From: Glaciecola sp964418575
Lineage (GTDB): Bacteria > Pseudomonadota > Gammaproteobacteria > Enterobacterales > Alteromonadaceae
Direction: 5' to 3'
Length of the DNA stretch: 30,690 nucleotides
Assembly (NCBI GenBank): GCA_964418575.1
Contig: CAYQMI010000035.1
Location: forward strand, 1-30,690
This document shows positions 15,855 to 24,597 of this stretch, piece by piece; within the stretch, counting starts at the first letter, position 1; the number at the start of each line of letters is the position of its first letter. Below the pieces are notes generated by a model that did not search any database, was not told the DNA's origin, and was given only the letters and a program-made list of their open reading frames with translations. Position numbers and translations under genes: made by a program.

Positions 15855-15962
15855 AGTTTAGGATAGGGCTCTTGATGTTGTTTAGGGCTATCGTCGGTAA
15901 AATAAGAATATCGCTTGTTTAAGATACAAGAATCAAAAAGACTAGCACAAATTAGGCATAAA

Positions 15963-15988
15963 AAAAGAGCGCTAAGTAGCGCTCTTTT
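15963..15988 (-). terminator. Rho-independent terminator after gapA
   Basis: AAAAGAGCGCTA and TAGCGCTCTTTT form a perfect 12-bp stem with a two-base loop and a flanking U-run on the minus strand, 42 bases past the gapA stop. Confidence 0.88.
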
Positions 15989-16030
15989 CACTTTTCATTT
16001 CTAACTAAAAGCTTTCTGCATTTTATTTGC

Positions 16031-16900
16031 TTATTTACTTATGTGCGCAACTAAGTCTAATACTCGGTTTGAATAACCCATTTCGTTATCGTACCAAGAC
16101 ACGAACTTCACAAAGGTATCGGTTAATGCAATACCTGCTTTTGCGTCTACAATAGAAGAGCGAGTATCACCAATAAAGTCTTGTGAAACAACGTCATCTT
16201 CAGTGTAGCCTAAAATGCCCGCCAATTCGCCTTCTGATGAGGCTTTGAGCGCTGCGCAAATCTCGTCGTAGCTAGCTGGTTTTTCAAGGTTAACCGTCAA
16301 ATCTACTACAGATACATCGGCGGTGGGCACTCTAAATGCCATGCCCGTGAGTTTGCCCTGTAGACTGGGGATAACTTTACCTACCGCTTTTGCTGCGCCT
16401 GTAGATGAAGGTATGATGTTTTGCAATGCACCGCGTCCGCCGCGCCANNNNNNNNNNNNNNNNNNNNNNNNNNNNNNNNNNNNNNNNNNNNNNNNNNNNN
16501 NNNNNNNNNNNNNNNNNNNNNNNNNNNNNNNNNNNNNNNNNNNNNNNACAACCTTTTTCGCGCCAGCTTGAATGTGTTTTTCAGCAGTTTCTTTGGTTAA
16601 GAATAAGCCGGTAGATTCGACAACTACATCTACATTTGCTTTGTCCCATGCCAAGTTTGCAGGGTCGCGCTCGGCGCTAACACGGATGCTGCTGCCATTA
16701 ACAACTAAGTTACCATTTTCTACCTCTACAGTGCCTTTAAAAGGACCGTGTGTAGAGTCGTATTTCAGCATATACGCAATGTAATCAACATCTAACAAAT
16801 CGTTAATAGCGACTACGTTGATGTCAGAACGCTCGGCGGCTGCGCGAAGTACTAAACGGCCGATACGACCAAATCCATTAATCCCAAGATTAATTGCCAT
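16031..16900 (-). CDS. gapA: Glyceraldehyde-3-phosphate dehydrogenase A (interrupted by gap)
   Basis: The enzyme oxidises glyceraldehyde-3-phosphate to 1,3-bisphosphoglycerate with NAD+. The N-terminal 117 codons carry INGFGRIGR and the NAD-selective aspartate in AINDLLD (D34). The C-terminal 138 codons run from WRGGRGALQNIIPSSTGAAK to WYDNEMGYSNRVLDLVAHISK. Aligned with E. coli GapA (331 residues), about 76 residues are hidden by the N run, including the SCTTNC catalytic cysteine and the catalytic histidine. Adding them gives 331 residues. The hidden stretch is about 226 bases, not 100, and the frame is conserved because both numbers leave the same remainder. AGGTGA precedes the ATG. It is divergent from malQ across a region with HexR-like sites. 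Confidence 0.96.
   Translation of the reverse strand: MAINLGINGFGRIGRLVLRAAAERSDINVVAINDLLDVDYIAYMLKYDSTHGPFKGTVEVENGNLVVNGSSIRVSAERDPANLAWDKANVDVVVESTGLFLTKETAEKHIQAGAKKVXXXXXXXXXXXXXXXXXXXXXXXXXXXXXXXXXXWRGGRGALQNIIPSSTGAAKAVGKVIPSLQGKLTGMAFRVPTADVSVVDLTVNLEKPASYDEICAALKASSEGELAGILGYTEDDVVSQDFIGDTRSSIVDAKAGIALTDTFVKFVSWYDNEMGYSNRVLDLVAHISK
16448..16547. other. Assembly gap (100 N) inside gapA
   Basis: 100 unknown bases, a placeholder length. The flanking codons, GAKKV on one side and WRGGRG on the other, are about 76 residues apart in E. coli GapA. The real missing sequence is therefore near 226 bases. Confidence 0.97.
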
Positions 16901-16972
16901 AGAAAATCACCTTTTGGTTGTGTTTTGCAAAATGCGCCAAACAATACAATGTTACGCGGCAAAAACTGTGCA

Positions 16973-16987
16973 TGTAATTTAATTACG
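16973..16987. promoter_or_regulatory. HexR-like operator, gapA proximal
   Basis: TGTAATTTAATTACG matches TGTAAT-N3-ATTACA at 14 of 15 positions and is almost a perfect inverted repeat. It lies 73 bases before the gapA start. HexR control of gapA is known from related gammaproteobacteria. Here it is a sequence match only. Confidence 0.6.
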
Positions 16988-17034
16988 AAAATATGCACTA
17001 ATATAAACATAAATTCGCAGTATAGTCTAATATA

Positions 17035-17049
17035 TGTTGTTAAATTACA
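17035..17049. promoter_or_regulatory. Second HexR-like operator, gapA/malQ region
   Basis: TGTTGTTAAATTACA matches the recalled HexR consensus at 13 of 15 positions, with a full right half-site (ATTACA). It starts 62 bases from the first site, so the two are about six helical turns apart and could act together. Confidence 0.4.
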
Positions 17050-17156
17050 TCCTTGTTAATGGAAATGTTAAAAATTATAAATGTTTGCAAACGTATTCAC
17101 CTTTAAATCGCAATTCCGTTATGAATAATACACACTAGCGAAAATTACGTCCGCTC

Positions 17157-17194
17157 GTTACGCGCGTTCGAATAAAAAGTTACGCGCTTTCAAT
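17157..17194. repeat. Direct repeat before malQ
   Basis: GTTACGCGCGTTCGAAT (17157-17173) recurs as GTTACGCGCTTTCAAT (17179-17194), with starts 22 bases apart, about two helical turns. A shorter copy, GTTACGCG, lies at 16951 on the same strand. Phased repeats close to a start codon suggest a tandem regulator site, but I do not recognise the motif. Confidence 0.55.
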
Positions 17195-17235
17195 ATTTAA
17201 GCAGCTAAGCGGAAAATATCAGGAACATATACAAC

Positions 17236-19431
17236 ATGACCGATCTTATTCAGCATCTAGTAGAGCAACGCGGCATAGGCACAGATTTTATTGATGCTTG
17301 GGGCAAGCCTGCACAGATTTCAAAGCACAACCAAGAAAAACTACTAGAGACTATGGGTTATCCCATAGGCGACGAGGAAGCCTTATTAGCTCAACTCGAA
17401 AACGAGGCCATTATTGAATGGCAGAGCCCTTTAAATTCGGTATATGTGTTTAGGAAGAAACAAGCGATTGTAGTGCTAATGCGCTGCACGATTACTGATG
17501 CTGCTCAGGCGCACAGTTTACGCATACAAACGGAAGCAGGGGACAAGCATGTTGTTAAGTTTGAGCCTGTTGATGGTGAGCTGCTCGCCAGTCAAGAAAT
17601 AGAATCAGTAGAATGGCAACAATACTCACTTGAACTTAAGCTTGATTTACCTCTGGGATATCATGATATACATCTTTATTGTGGACGTAAAAAGCTTGCT
17701 CAAAGTAAATTAATTATCGCGCCAGCAAAATGCTATACGCCAAAGGCCATAGAACAGGGTAAGAAACTTTGGGGCTACTCAGTGCAGCTCTACTGTTTGC
17801 GAAGCGAACGTAACTGGGGCATTGGTGATTTTAGTGATTTGGCCTACGTGGCCCAAAAAGCGGCCGCATGGGGCGCTGATTTCATTGGTTTAAATCCAAT
17901 CCATCAACTTTATCCGGCTAACCCTCAGGCTTGCTCTCCTTACGGGCCGAGTTCGCGCAGGTGGTTAAACTATCTTTACATTGACGTTGAGAGCGTTGAG
18001 TGCTTTGACGCCGATGAAGTGCAGCAGTGGATGCAGGCAGAAAATGTCGCTCAGCGTTTGGTCAGCCTTCGAGAAAAAGACTGGGTAGATTACGAAAGCG
18101 TAGCCGAACTAAAACTTGCAGCGCTAGAGCGAATTTTTGCTATTTATCATAGCAAGTATTTAAGTAAACAAACGAAACAAAAGAAAGCATTTGATGCTTT
18201 TATTGAAGACGGTGGAGAGAGCCTACGCGGCTTAGCCATTTTCGAAGCCATTCAAATGAAGCTTAAACAGGAAGGTAAGCCATATTGGGGCTGCACGGTA
18301 TTTCCTGAACAGTATCAAGACGCAGATTCTGCTGCGGTAAAACGTTTTGCCAAAAAGCATCACCAAGAGGTGTTGTTTTATATGTTTTTGCAGTGGCAAG
18401 CGCAAAGCCAGTTTGAGTTAGCCAGCAAAGCTTCTATTGACGCGGGTATGACAATTGGCCTTTACCGTGACCTTGCGGTGGGTGTTAGTGATGGCAGTGC
18501 TGAGATTTGGAGTAATCAAGATCTATACTGCACCGATGTAAGCGTTGGAGCGCCACCTGATATACTTGGCCCGCTTGGTCAAAAGTGGGGCTTACCGCCG
18601 ATGGACCCGGAAGTATTAAGTCAGCAACAATACCAGCCTATCGTTGATCTGTTCGCGTCGAATATGAAGGCCTCCGGCGCGCTTCGTATCGATCATGCTA
18701 TGGCCTTACTGCGCTTATGGTGGGTGCATAACGACGACAATGCGAGCGAAGGGGTCTATGTAAATTACCCAGTAGATGATTTACTCGCAATTTTGGCATT
18801 AGAAAGTCAAAGAAATAAAGCCTTGGTGATTGGCGAGGATTTAGGGACAGTTCCCGAGGCTATTCGTGAAAAGCTGCAAGATAACGGTGTTTATTCGTAT
18901 AGAGTGTTTTTCTTTGAGCAGAGTAAAGACGGTGGCTTTTTCTCTCCCTCTCATTATCCCGAGCAGTCAATGGCAACGCTGACTACTCACGATATGCCCA
19001 CATTAATCGGGTATTGGCATTGCGACGATTTAACGCTGGGTAAAACCGTTGGTTTGTATCCTGATGATGAGGTGCTTCAAAGCTTATTTGAAAGCCGTCA
19101 TGAAAATAAACAGCAGATTTTAAACACCATGCACGGGCATCACTCAATTTCAGATGAGATAAGCCGAGATGTAAATTATGTGGGTATGAGCAAGGCTCTT
19201 AACTTTGGTATGCAAAAACACATGTCTACGGGTTCAAGCGCTTTGCTAAGTTTGCAACTTGAGGACTGGTTAGAAATGGATAAACCCGTTAATATCCCAG
19301 GTACATTCAACGAATATCCGAACTGGAAGCGCAAACTCACACAAAATATTGAGCAAATTTTTAGTCGGCCGGATTTACAAGCCTTGGCTAGGGATTTGAC
19401 TCAAGCGCGCAAACAGGCATCTGGGCAATAA
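17236..19431 (+). CDS. malQ: 4-alpha-glucanotransferase (amylomaltase)
   Basis: The 731-residue GH77 enzyme disproportionates malto-oligosaccharides, releasing glucose, in the cytoplasm. After an N-terminal extension of about 150 residues that includes a beta-sandwich-like part, the catalytic domain shows WGIGDF, GLNPIHQLYP and ACSPYGPSSRRWLN. Catalytic residues can be placed: nucleophile D486 in RIDHAM, acid/base E534 in IGEDLGTVP and D586 in TTHDMPT. Length is near that of E. coli MalQ (694) and typical for marine gammaproteobacteria. The ATG has AGGA about 11 bases upstream. It is the first gene of malQ-glgB-glgX. The released glucose would feed Glk, encoded a few kilobases away. Confidence 0.96.
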   Translation: MTDLIQHLVEQRGIGTDFIDAWGKPAQISKHNQEKLLETMGYPIGDEEALLAQLENEAIIEWQSPLNSVYVFRKKQAIVVLMRCTITDAAQAHSLRIQTEAGDKHVVKFEPVDGELLASQEIESVEWQQYSLELKLDLPLGYHDIHLYCGRKKLAQSKLIIAPAKCYTPKAIEQGKKLWGYSVQLYCLRSERNWGIGDFSDLAYVAQKAAAWGADFIGLNPIHQLYPANPQACSPYGPSSRRWLNYLYIDVESVECFDADEVQQWMQAENVAQRLVSLREKDWVDYESVAELKLAALERIFAIYHSKYLSKQTKQKKAFDAFIEDGGESLRGLAIFEAIQMKLKQEGKPYWGCTVFPEQYQDADSAAVKRFAKKHHQEVLFYMFLQWQAQSQFELASKASIDAGMTIGLYRDLAVGVSDGSAEIWSNQDLYCTDVSVGAPPDILGPLGQKWGLPPMDPEVLSQQQYQPIVDLFASNMKASGALRIDHAMALLRLWWVHNDDNASEGVYVNYPVDDLLAILALESQRNKALVIGEDLGTVPEAIREKLQDNGVYSYRVFFFEQSKDGGFFSPSHYPEQSMATLTTHDMPTLIGYWHCDDLTLGKTVGLYPDDEVLQSLFESRHENKQQILNTMHGHHSISDEISRDVNYVGMSKALNFGMQKHMSTGSSALLSLQLEDWLEMDKPVNIPGTFNEYPNWKRKLTQNIEQIFSRPDLQALARDLTQARKQASGQ

Positions 19432-19441
19432 AAGGATAGTT

Positions 19442-21610
19442 ATGCATTTAAAACAGCAGGTTCTTATCGGCAAGTGCGCACAGCCGTTTTCCTATTTGGG
19501 TCCACACGAAAACGACAATGGCACGATGACGGTGAATCTGTTGTGTCCAAATGCGACTGAGGTCGAGCTTCTAAGCGCAAATGCTAAGAAAAGTATTGCC
19601 AAAGCCGAGCATGTAGAAGGCGGCTTATTTAGCGCTAGCGTTAATAGCAAAAAGTTAAGCTTTCCATATTTAGTCAAAGTAAGTTCGCCACATGGCGACT
19701 ATGAGTATTTTGACCCTTATCAGTTCACGCAAGAAGCGTTTCATGCGGTGCACTTTATTGATCACGCGCCGCAAAATGTTTACCAGCAGGCCGGCGCACA
19801 GCTCACTACGACAGAGTCTGGCATAAGCGGCGTTCGTTTTGCTGTGTTTGCACCAAATGCCAGCTCTATGAGCGTGATAGGGGACTTCAACGCGTGGAAC
19901 ATACTGCAACATCCGATGCAAAAAACAGACATGGGCTACTGGGTGCTATTCGTGCCCGGAGTAAGTGCTGGGATGAAGTACAAGTTTGCACTCCATGATG
20001 CACACGGCCAGCGTTTGCCAGATAAATCTGATCCGCTTGGTTTTCAACAAGAGCAATATCCATCGCATTCCTCTGTTGTGTTCGACCATAGTCAATATCA
20101 ATGGCACGACAATAAGTGGATGAATCGCAATAATCATCATCCTTACCACCAAGCCATGAGCATTTACGAAGTACATTTAGGGTCTTGGAAACGTCCAAAC
20201 GATCCTGATAAAACTTACTTAAGTTATCATCAATTGGCCGACGACCTAGTCGATTATGTAAAGCAAATGGCCTATACCCACATCGAGGTAATGCCGGTTT
20301 CTGAATATCCATTTGATGGTAGTTGGGGTTATCAACCTGTTGGTTTATTTGCTCCGACTAGTCGCTTTGGTGATGCTGATGGTTTTAAATACTTTGTAGA
20401 TCAGTGCCATCAACAAGGAATATCGGTAATTATTGATTGGGTGCCTGCGCACTTTCCAGAAGACCCTCACGGTCTCGCTAAGTTTGACGGCACATGTGTT
20501 TACGAATACGAAGACCCGCGCAAAGGATGGCATCCTGACTGGAATTCGTGCATTTATGACTTTGGTAAAGATACGGTACGACAGTTTCTAGTAGGAAATG
20601 CTTTATATTGGTTTGATAAGTTTCACATCGATGCCATACGTGTGGACGCCGTTGCCTCAATGCTCTACTTAGACTATTCGCGAGAAGAGGGCGAATGGAT
20701 ACCCAATGTAGATGGCAGTAATCATAATTATGAAGCCATTAGCTTATTGCAATGGATGAACACTGAAGTATACAAACAGTTTCCTCATGCTATAACCATC
20801 GCTGAGGAATCAACATCCTTTGCGGGGGTTTCTCGTCCTGTTTCAGAAGGCGGCTTGGGTTTTGGCTTTAAATGGAATATGGGCTGGATGCATGACTCGC
20901 TTGGCTATATTCAAAAAGATTCAGCCTACAGAAAGTATCATCACGGCGAACTTACTTTCAGTATGGTCTACGCCTTTGATGAGAACTTTGTATTGCCTAT
21001 TTCCCATGACGAGGTCGTGCACGGCAAAGGCAGTATGTTGCAGAAAATGCCGGGTGATGAATGGCAAAAGTTTGCTAACTTACGCGCCTACTATGGTTTT
21101 ATGTTCGGACACCCGGGCAAAAAGCTTCAATTTATGGGTAACGAGTTTGCGCAGCCGATTGAATGGAACCATGATTCGCAGTTGCGCTGGGACGTGTTAA
21201 ATCATCCTCTGCACAGCGGTATTCACCAGTTATACCGGGATTTGAATAAGGTGTATCAACACTTTAGTGCCTTGTACATGCTTGATCACGAGCATGCAGG
21301 TTTTAGGTGGGGCGACTTACACAATAGTGAGCAGTCAATTGTATCTTTTGTACGTATGGACAAAGAGCAAGAACAAGTTGTACTGGTGGTAAGTAACTTC
21401 ACCCCAGCACCCAGAGACAATGTGCGCTTTGGCGTTATAAAAGATGGGCAATATCGACTCATTATCAATACTGATGAAAACGATTATGGCGGCAGCGGGT
21501 ATCAAACTTCCAGAATTGTGCAAAGCGATGCAGTCGCCTATCATGATATGCCCTACAGTATTTGTGTTAACGTACCGCCTTTGGCGACTATTATGTTTGT
21601 GTGTGAATAG
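19442..21610 (+). CDS. glgB: 1,4-alpha-glucan branching enzyme
   Basis: The 722-residue GH13 enzyme introduces alpha-1,6 branches into glycogen. It has an N-terminal CBM48-like region (about 125-215, GVRFAVFAPNASSMSVIGDFNAW), the catalytic barrel starting near MSIYEVHLGSW, and a C-terminal beta domain. Catalytic residues are D402 in IRVDAVASM, E455 in IAEEST and D523 in ISHDEVVHGK, three lower than in E. coli GlgB. Length matches E. coli (728). The start lies 10 bases past malQ with AAGGA between. It is transcribed with malQ and glgX. The synthesis genes glgC and glgA are absent from this window. Confidence 0.97.
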   Translation: MHLKQQVLIGKCAQPFSYLGPHENDNGTMTVNLLCPNATEVELLSANAKKSIAKAEHVEGGLFSASVNSKKLSFPYLVKVSSPHGDYEYFDPYQFTQEAFHAVHFIDHAPQNVYQQAGAQLTTTESGISGVRFAVFAPNASSMSVIGDFNAWNILQHPMQKTDMGYWVLFVPGVSAGMKYKFALHDAHGQRLPDKSDPLGFQQEQYPSHSSVVFDHSQYQWHDNKWMNRNNHHPYHQAMSIYEVHLGSWKRPNDPDKTYLSYHQLADDLVDYVKQMAYTHIEVMPVSEYPFDGSWGYQPVGLFAPTSRFGDADGFKYFVDQCHQQGISVIIDWVPAHFPEDPHGLAKFDGTCVYEYEDPRKGWHPDWNSCIYDFGKDTVRQFLVGNALYWFDKFHIDAIRVDAVASMLYLDYSREEGEWIPNVDGSNHNYEAISLLQWMNTEVYKQFPHAITIAEESTSFAGVSRPVSEGGLGFGFKWNMGWMHDSLGYIQKDSAYRKYHHGELTFSMVYAFDENFVLPISHDEVVHGKGSMLQKMPGDEWQKFANLRAYYGFMFGHPGKKLQFMGNEFAQPIEWNHDSQLRWDVLNHPLHSGIHQLYRDLNKVYQHFSALYMLDHEHAGFRWGDLHNSEQSIVSFVRMDKEQEQVVLVVSNFTPAPRDNVRFGVIKDGQYRLIINTDENDYGGSGYQTSRIVQSDAVAYHDMPYSICVNVPPLATIMFVCE

Positions 21611-21665
21611 GCTTCAGAGAAATTGGGTTTTCTTTACTTATACAGCGACAGCTTAAGGTAGCGCA

Positions 21666-23744
21666 GTGAGCGAACAAATTTCTTTCAGTAGTTTAAACCC
21701 TTATGAATTGCTCCCCGGTACCTTACATCCATTTGGTGCCACGCTAACCGAGCAGGGCTGTAATTTTTCTGTTTACTGTCCGGATGCTGAAGAAGTGTTC
21801 GTTTGTTTATTTGATGACAACGAACAAGCAATCGCGCAAATCCCATTAAAGCAACGTATTCAATCTAAATGGTATGGTTGTATCTCTAATGTGACTGCTG
21901 GGCAACTTTATGGACTGAGAGTACGTCCGAAATCACACAAGAGGTTAATTGATTTTACGGTCGAGAAACTACTCATTGACCCCTATGCGAAAGCTTTGAA
22001 CCGCGCTTTGAATTGGGATGCAAAAGCTTATCAGGGCGACTCCCATAAAATGATGCCTAAGTGCGTCGTGCTTGATAAAACAAGCAAGTATTATTCACCG
22101 CAAAAAGTTTTACCTGAAGAACGTATTGTGTATGAAGCTCACGTAAAGGGTCTCACTCAACTTCATCCTGATGTACCAGAAGCGCACAGAGGTACCTACC
22201 TTGGTGCGTGCCATCCTAGCGTAATCGCACACCTAAAAAAATTAGGTGTTAGCAGTATTCAATTTTTGCCTTTAATGGCTTTTATGCCTGAGCCATTTGC
22301 GACTGATAAAGGCTTAACAAACTACTGGGGCTACAACCCCGTTAACTTTTTTGCGGCAGAGCCACGCTACGCGATTAAGGATGCGCACGGTGAATGCCAG
22401 CAGATGATTAAGTGTTATCGCGATGCTGGTTTTGAGGTGATTTTAGATGTGGTATTTAACCATACCGCTGAGTCTGGTCATGGCGGTCCGGTGCTAAGTT
22501 TTAAAGGTTTATGTGCCAATCATGCGTATTTGTTTGAGCAGCATGATGAAACTGACCATGCTGAATTTGTCAACTATTCTGGTTGCGGTAATACCATTAA
22601 AGTCAGCGATACCTATATGCGCACCTTAGTCTTAGATGCCATGCGTTATTGGGTTTCTACTATGGGTGTGAGTGGTTTTCGTTTTGATTTGGCGGCAACG
22701 CTAGGGCGAGAGCTTTATGAGTATAGAAGCAACGCCAGCCTGTTTAAAATGATAGAGCAAGACCCTTTATTAAAAAACACCGTGCTCATAGCAGAACCCT
22801 GGGATATAGGGCCTGGTGGATATCAGTTAGGACATTTTCCTGCGAGCTACCTTGAGGTCAACGATAAATATAGAGATTGCGTGCGCGGTTTTTGGCGAGG
22901 CAATAAGGGCCTAAAAGGGGAGTTTGCAACCCGTTTGATGGGCTCAAGAGATATCTTTAGAAAAAGCGTCAGACCGATGCATGCCAGTCTAAATCATATC
23001 ACTTATCACGACGGCTACACTCTTCACGATTTAGTCAGCTATGAGCAAAAGCATAATCAAGCGAACCTTGAAGATAACCGCGATGGTCACAATCATAATT
23101 TAAGTCGCAATTATGGTGTGGAGGGAGAAACGCAAAACCCTGAAGTGATTGCTATTCGTGAGCAGCAAAAGCGCAATTTGTTTGCTACCTTAATATTGAG
23201 CCAAGGTACGCCTCACGTGCTTGGAGGAGATGAGTTAAGTCGCACGCAAAAAGGCAACAACAACGCATACTGCCAAGATAATTTACTCAATTACTACGAT
23301 TGGGAATTATCAGAGCGCAAGCAAAACTTCTTGGAATTTTGTGCGTACGTGATTGCGTTACGACAAAAGCATCCACTGCTTCAGCAGATGCATTTTTCCG
23401 ATGACCATTTTTGTAATCAAGAAAATGTAGAAACGGCAATCTGGTATCGTCGTGATGGGACTCATAAGCGTGATATTGACTGGGTCAATCACGAGCATCA
23501 TTGCTTTGCATTGCACATTATCGGGTCGCAGACCTCCCTTAAAACGCCGCAAGAAGAATGGGTTTTTTGTATTAACAGCGCAGATGCGCCAAAGCAGTTT
23601 ACATTAGATGCACTGAGCGATTCTACGGCCTGGCGATGTGAGCTAGACACCGCTTGTAAGACACAAAGCAATTGCAATGATTCACCCATTCACGGGGTAT
23701 TTGAAATGCCTGCTTACAGCATGAGATTATTTAAAAAACATTAA
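21666..23744 (+). CDS. glgX: Glycogen debranching enzyme
   Basis: The 692-residue GH13 isoamylase-type enzyme hydrolyses alpha-1,6 linkages of phosphorylase-limit glycogen. It has an N-terminal CBM48 module (LLPGTLHPFGATLTEQGCNFSVYCP), the catalytic barrel with VVFNHTAE, nucleophile D341 in GFRFDLAATL, acid/base E377 in IAEPWD and D449 in TYHDGYTLHDLV, and a C-terminal beta domain. E. coli GlgX has 657 residues. The start codon is GTG, with TAAGG about seven bases upstream. It follows glgB by 55 bases with no terminator visible between them. Malto-oligosaccharides released here are MalQ substrates. Confidence 0.95.
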   Translation: MSEQISFSSLNPYELLPGTLHPFGATLTEQGCNFSVYCPDAEEVFVCLFDDNEQAIAQIPLKQRIQSKWYGCISNVTAGQLYGLRVRPKSHKRLIDFTVEKLLIDPYAKALNRALNWDAKAYQGDSHKMMPKCVVLDKTSKYYSPQKVLPEERIVYEAHVKGLTQLHPDVPEAHRGTYLGACHPSVIAHLKKLGVSSIQFLPLMAFMPEPFATDKGLTNYWGYNPVNFFAAEPRYAIKDAHGECQQMIKCYRDAGFEVILDVVFNHTAESGHGGPVLSFKGLCANHAYLFEQHDETDHAEFVNYSGCGNTIKVSDTYMRTLVLDAMRYWVSTMGVSGFRFDLAATLGRELYEYRSNASLFKMIEQDPLLKNTVLIAEPWDIGPGGYQLGHFPASYLEVNDKYRDCVRGFWRGNKGLKGEFATRLMGSRDIFRKSVRPMHASLNHITYHDGYTLHDLVSYEQKHNQANLEDNRDGHNHNLSRNYGVEGETQNPEVIAIREQQKRNLFATLILSQGTPHVLGGDELSRTQKGNNNAYCQDNLLNYYDWELSERKQNFLEFCAYVIALRQKHPLLQQMHFSDDHFCNQENVETAIWYRRDGTHKRDIDWVNHEHHCFALHIIGSQTSLKTPQEEWVFCINSADAPKQFTLDALSDSTAWRCELDTACKTQSNCNDSPIHGVFEMPAYSMRLFKKH

Positions 23745-23910
23745 GCTGTTTAATCAATGTGTTTCCATATGGTAATTCGAACCATTTCTCATTAAGCACG
23801 CTTTACTATTCCTACCAAATAAGTAGACAATCTTAGCAAAGAAATAAACTTTTGATTCATGCAAAGCATACAAAGAAGATGTTTTATCATCGTGCATAGG
23901 AAAACTACGA

Positions 23911-24288
23911 ATGACGGACCCCTACAAAGATAAATTAAGCGAAGAAGAATACAGAGTAACGCGTTTAGCCGGCACAGAGCGCCCGTATACTGGTGAATAT
24001 TTAAATAACAAAGCCACAGGTAATTACTTATGTAAGTGCTGCGGCGCAAAGCTTTTTGAATCAGATGCAAAATTTGACTCTGGCTGCGGCTGGCCGTCGT
24101 TTTACGAGCAGAGTGAAGATGCGAACGTAATCTATCGAGAAGATAACTCTATGGGGATGTCGAGAATTGAGATACTGTGTAAAAACTGCGACGCGCACTT
24201 AGGTCATGTGTTTGATGATGGCCCAAATCCAACCGGTAAACGTTATTGTGTGAACTCGGTATCGCTTTCGTTTACAGAAAAATCCTAA
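23911..24288 (+). CDS. msrB: Peptide methionine (R)-S-oxide reductase
   Basis: The 125-residue enzyme reduces R-methionine sulfoxide in oxidised proteins using thioredoxin. Zinc ligands are C41 and C44 (CKCCGAKLF) and C90 and C93 (CKNCDAHLGHVF). The catalytic cysteine is C113 in RYCVNSVSL and the likely resolving cysteine C59 in SGCGWPSF. The protein is the stand-alone B form; no msrA is fused or adjacent. The start is supported by AGGA about nine bases upstream of the ATG. The gene stands apart from glgX by 166 bases and from the following GAPDH by 309, so it is probably transcribed alone. Confidence 0.97.
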   Translation: MTDPYKDKLSEEEYRVTRLAGTERPYTGEYLNNKATGNYLCKCCGAKLFESDAKFDSGCGWPSFYEQSEDANVIYREDNSMGMSRIEILCKNCDAHLGHVFDDGPNPTGKRYCVNSVSLSFTEKS

Positions 24289-24597
24289 ATTTCCCACAAT
24301 AGTCTGATACTTTTGTATTAATTATGCTTAATTTAGCAGCTTAATTGTGAAAGTTATTTTCATTTGTTAAAGCGTGAATCTCTCTAAAGCGACAATTAAG
24401 CGGAGCAATTGTTATTAATCTTGTTCGGATTTGTAACAATTGATGGATAATTACTGAATTTTTCTCTCAATAGCTTCAAATGACCCAAAAAATGAAAGTT
24501 TTCAACAGTTTGGAATTTTCAGTTAATTTGCATAGAATGCGCGCGAGATTTGCTTAGTACAAGCCCCTTCCCAATCATTTTATGCAAGGTTTAATCA
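24289..24597. promoter_or_regulatory. msrB to gapB intergenic region
   Basis: This 309-base AT-rich stretch has no gene and no convincing terminator. A promoter for the long GAPDH can be proposed at its right end (listed separately). Several CAATTG/TTGTAACAATT motifs give small inverted repeats, such as ACAATT-N9-AATTGT near 24400. I found no good HexR operator here. Confidence 0.5.
24510..24538 (+). promoter_or_regulatory. Candidate promoter for the long GAPDH gene
   Basis: TTGGAA (24510-24515) and TAGAAT (24533-24538, five of six consensus bases) are separated by 17 bases, about 60 bases before the start codon. The call is by eye. Confidence 0.5.

Larger units (their letters stand above)
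16901..17235. promoter_or_regulatory. gapA/malQ divergent control region
   Basis: This 335-base AT-rich stretch contains no gene. It holds two HexR-like operators, a 10-bp palindrome GTTTGCAAAC at 17083-17092 extending into ACGTATTCA (reminiscent of LacI-family operators, not assigned), and three copies of GTTACGCG (16951, 17157, 17179). Promoters for gapA and malQ must lie here. TATACT, on the minus strand between the two HexR-like sites, is a possible -10 but lacks a good -35. Confidence 0.6.

Noticed and set aside
19670..20660. Several long frames antisense or out of frame within glgB
   Set aside because: They lie wholly inside a well-supported GH13 gene, and none resembles a known protein.
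23769..23785. ATGGT-N7-ACCAT hairpin after glgX as a terminator
   Set aside because: A five-base-pair stem without a real T-run is within chance expectation, so no terminator is called after glgX.
24400..24460. HexR operator before the long GAPDH
   Set aside because: TTGTAACAATTG-like sequences there keep only one half-site and fail the inverted-repeat pattern.
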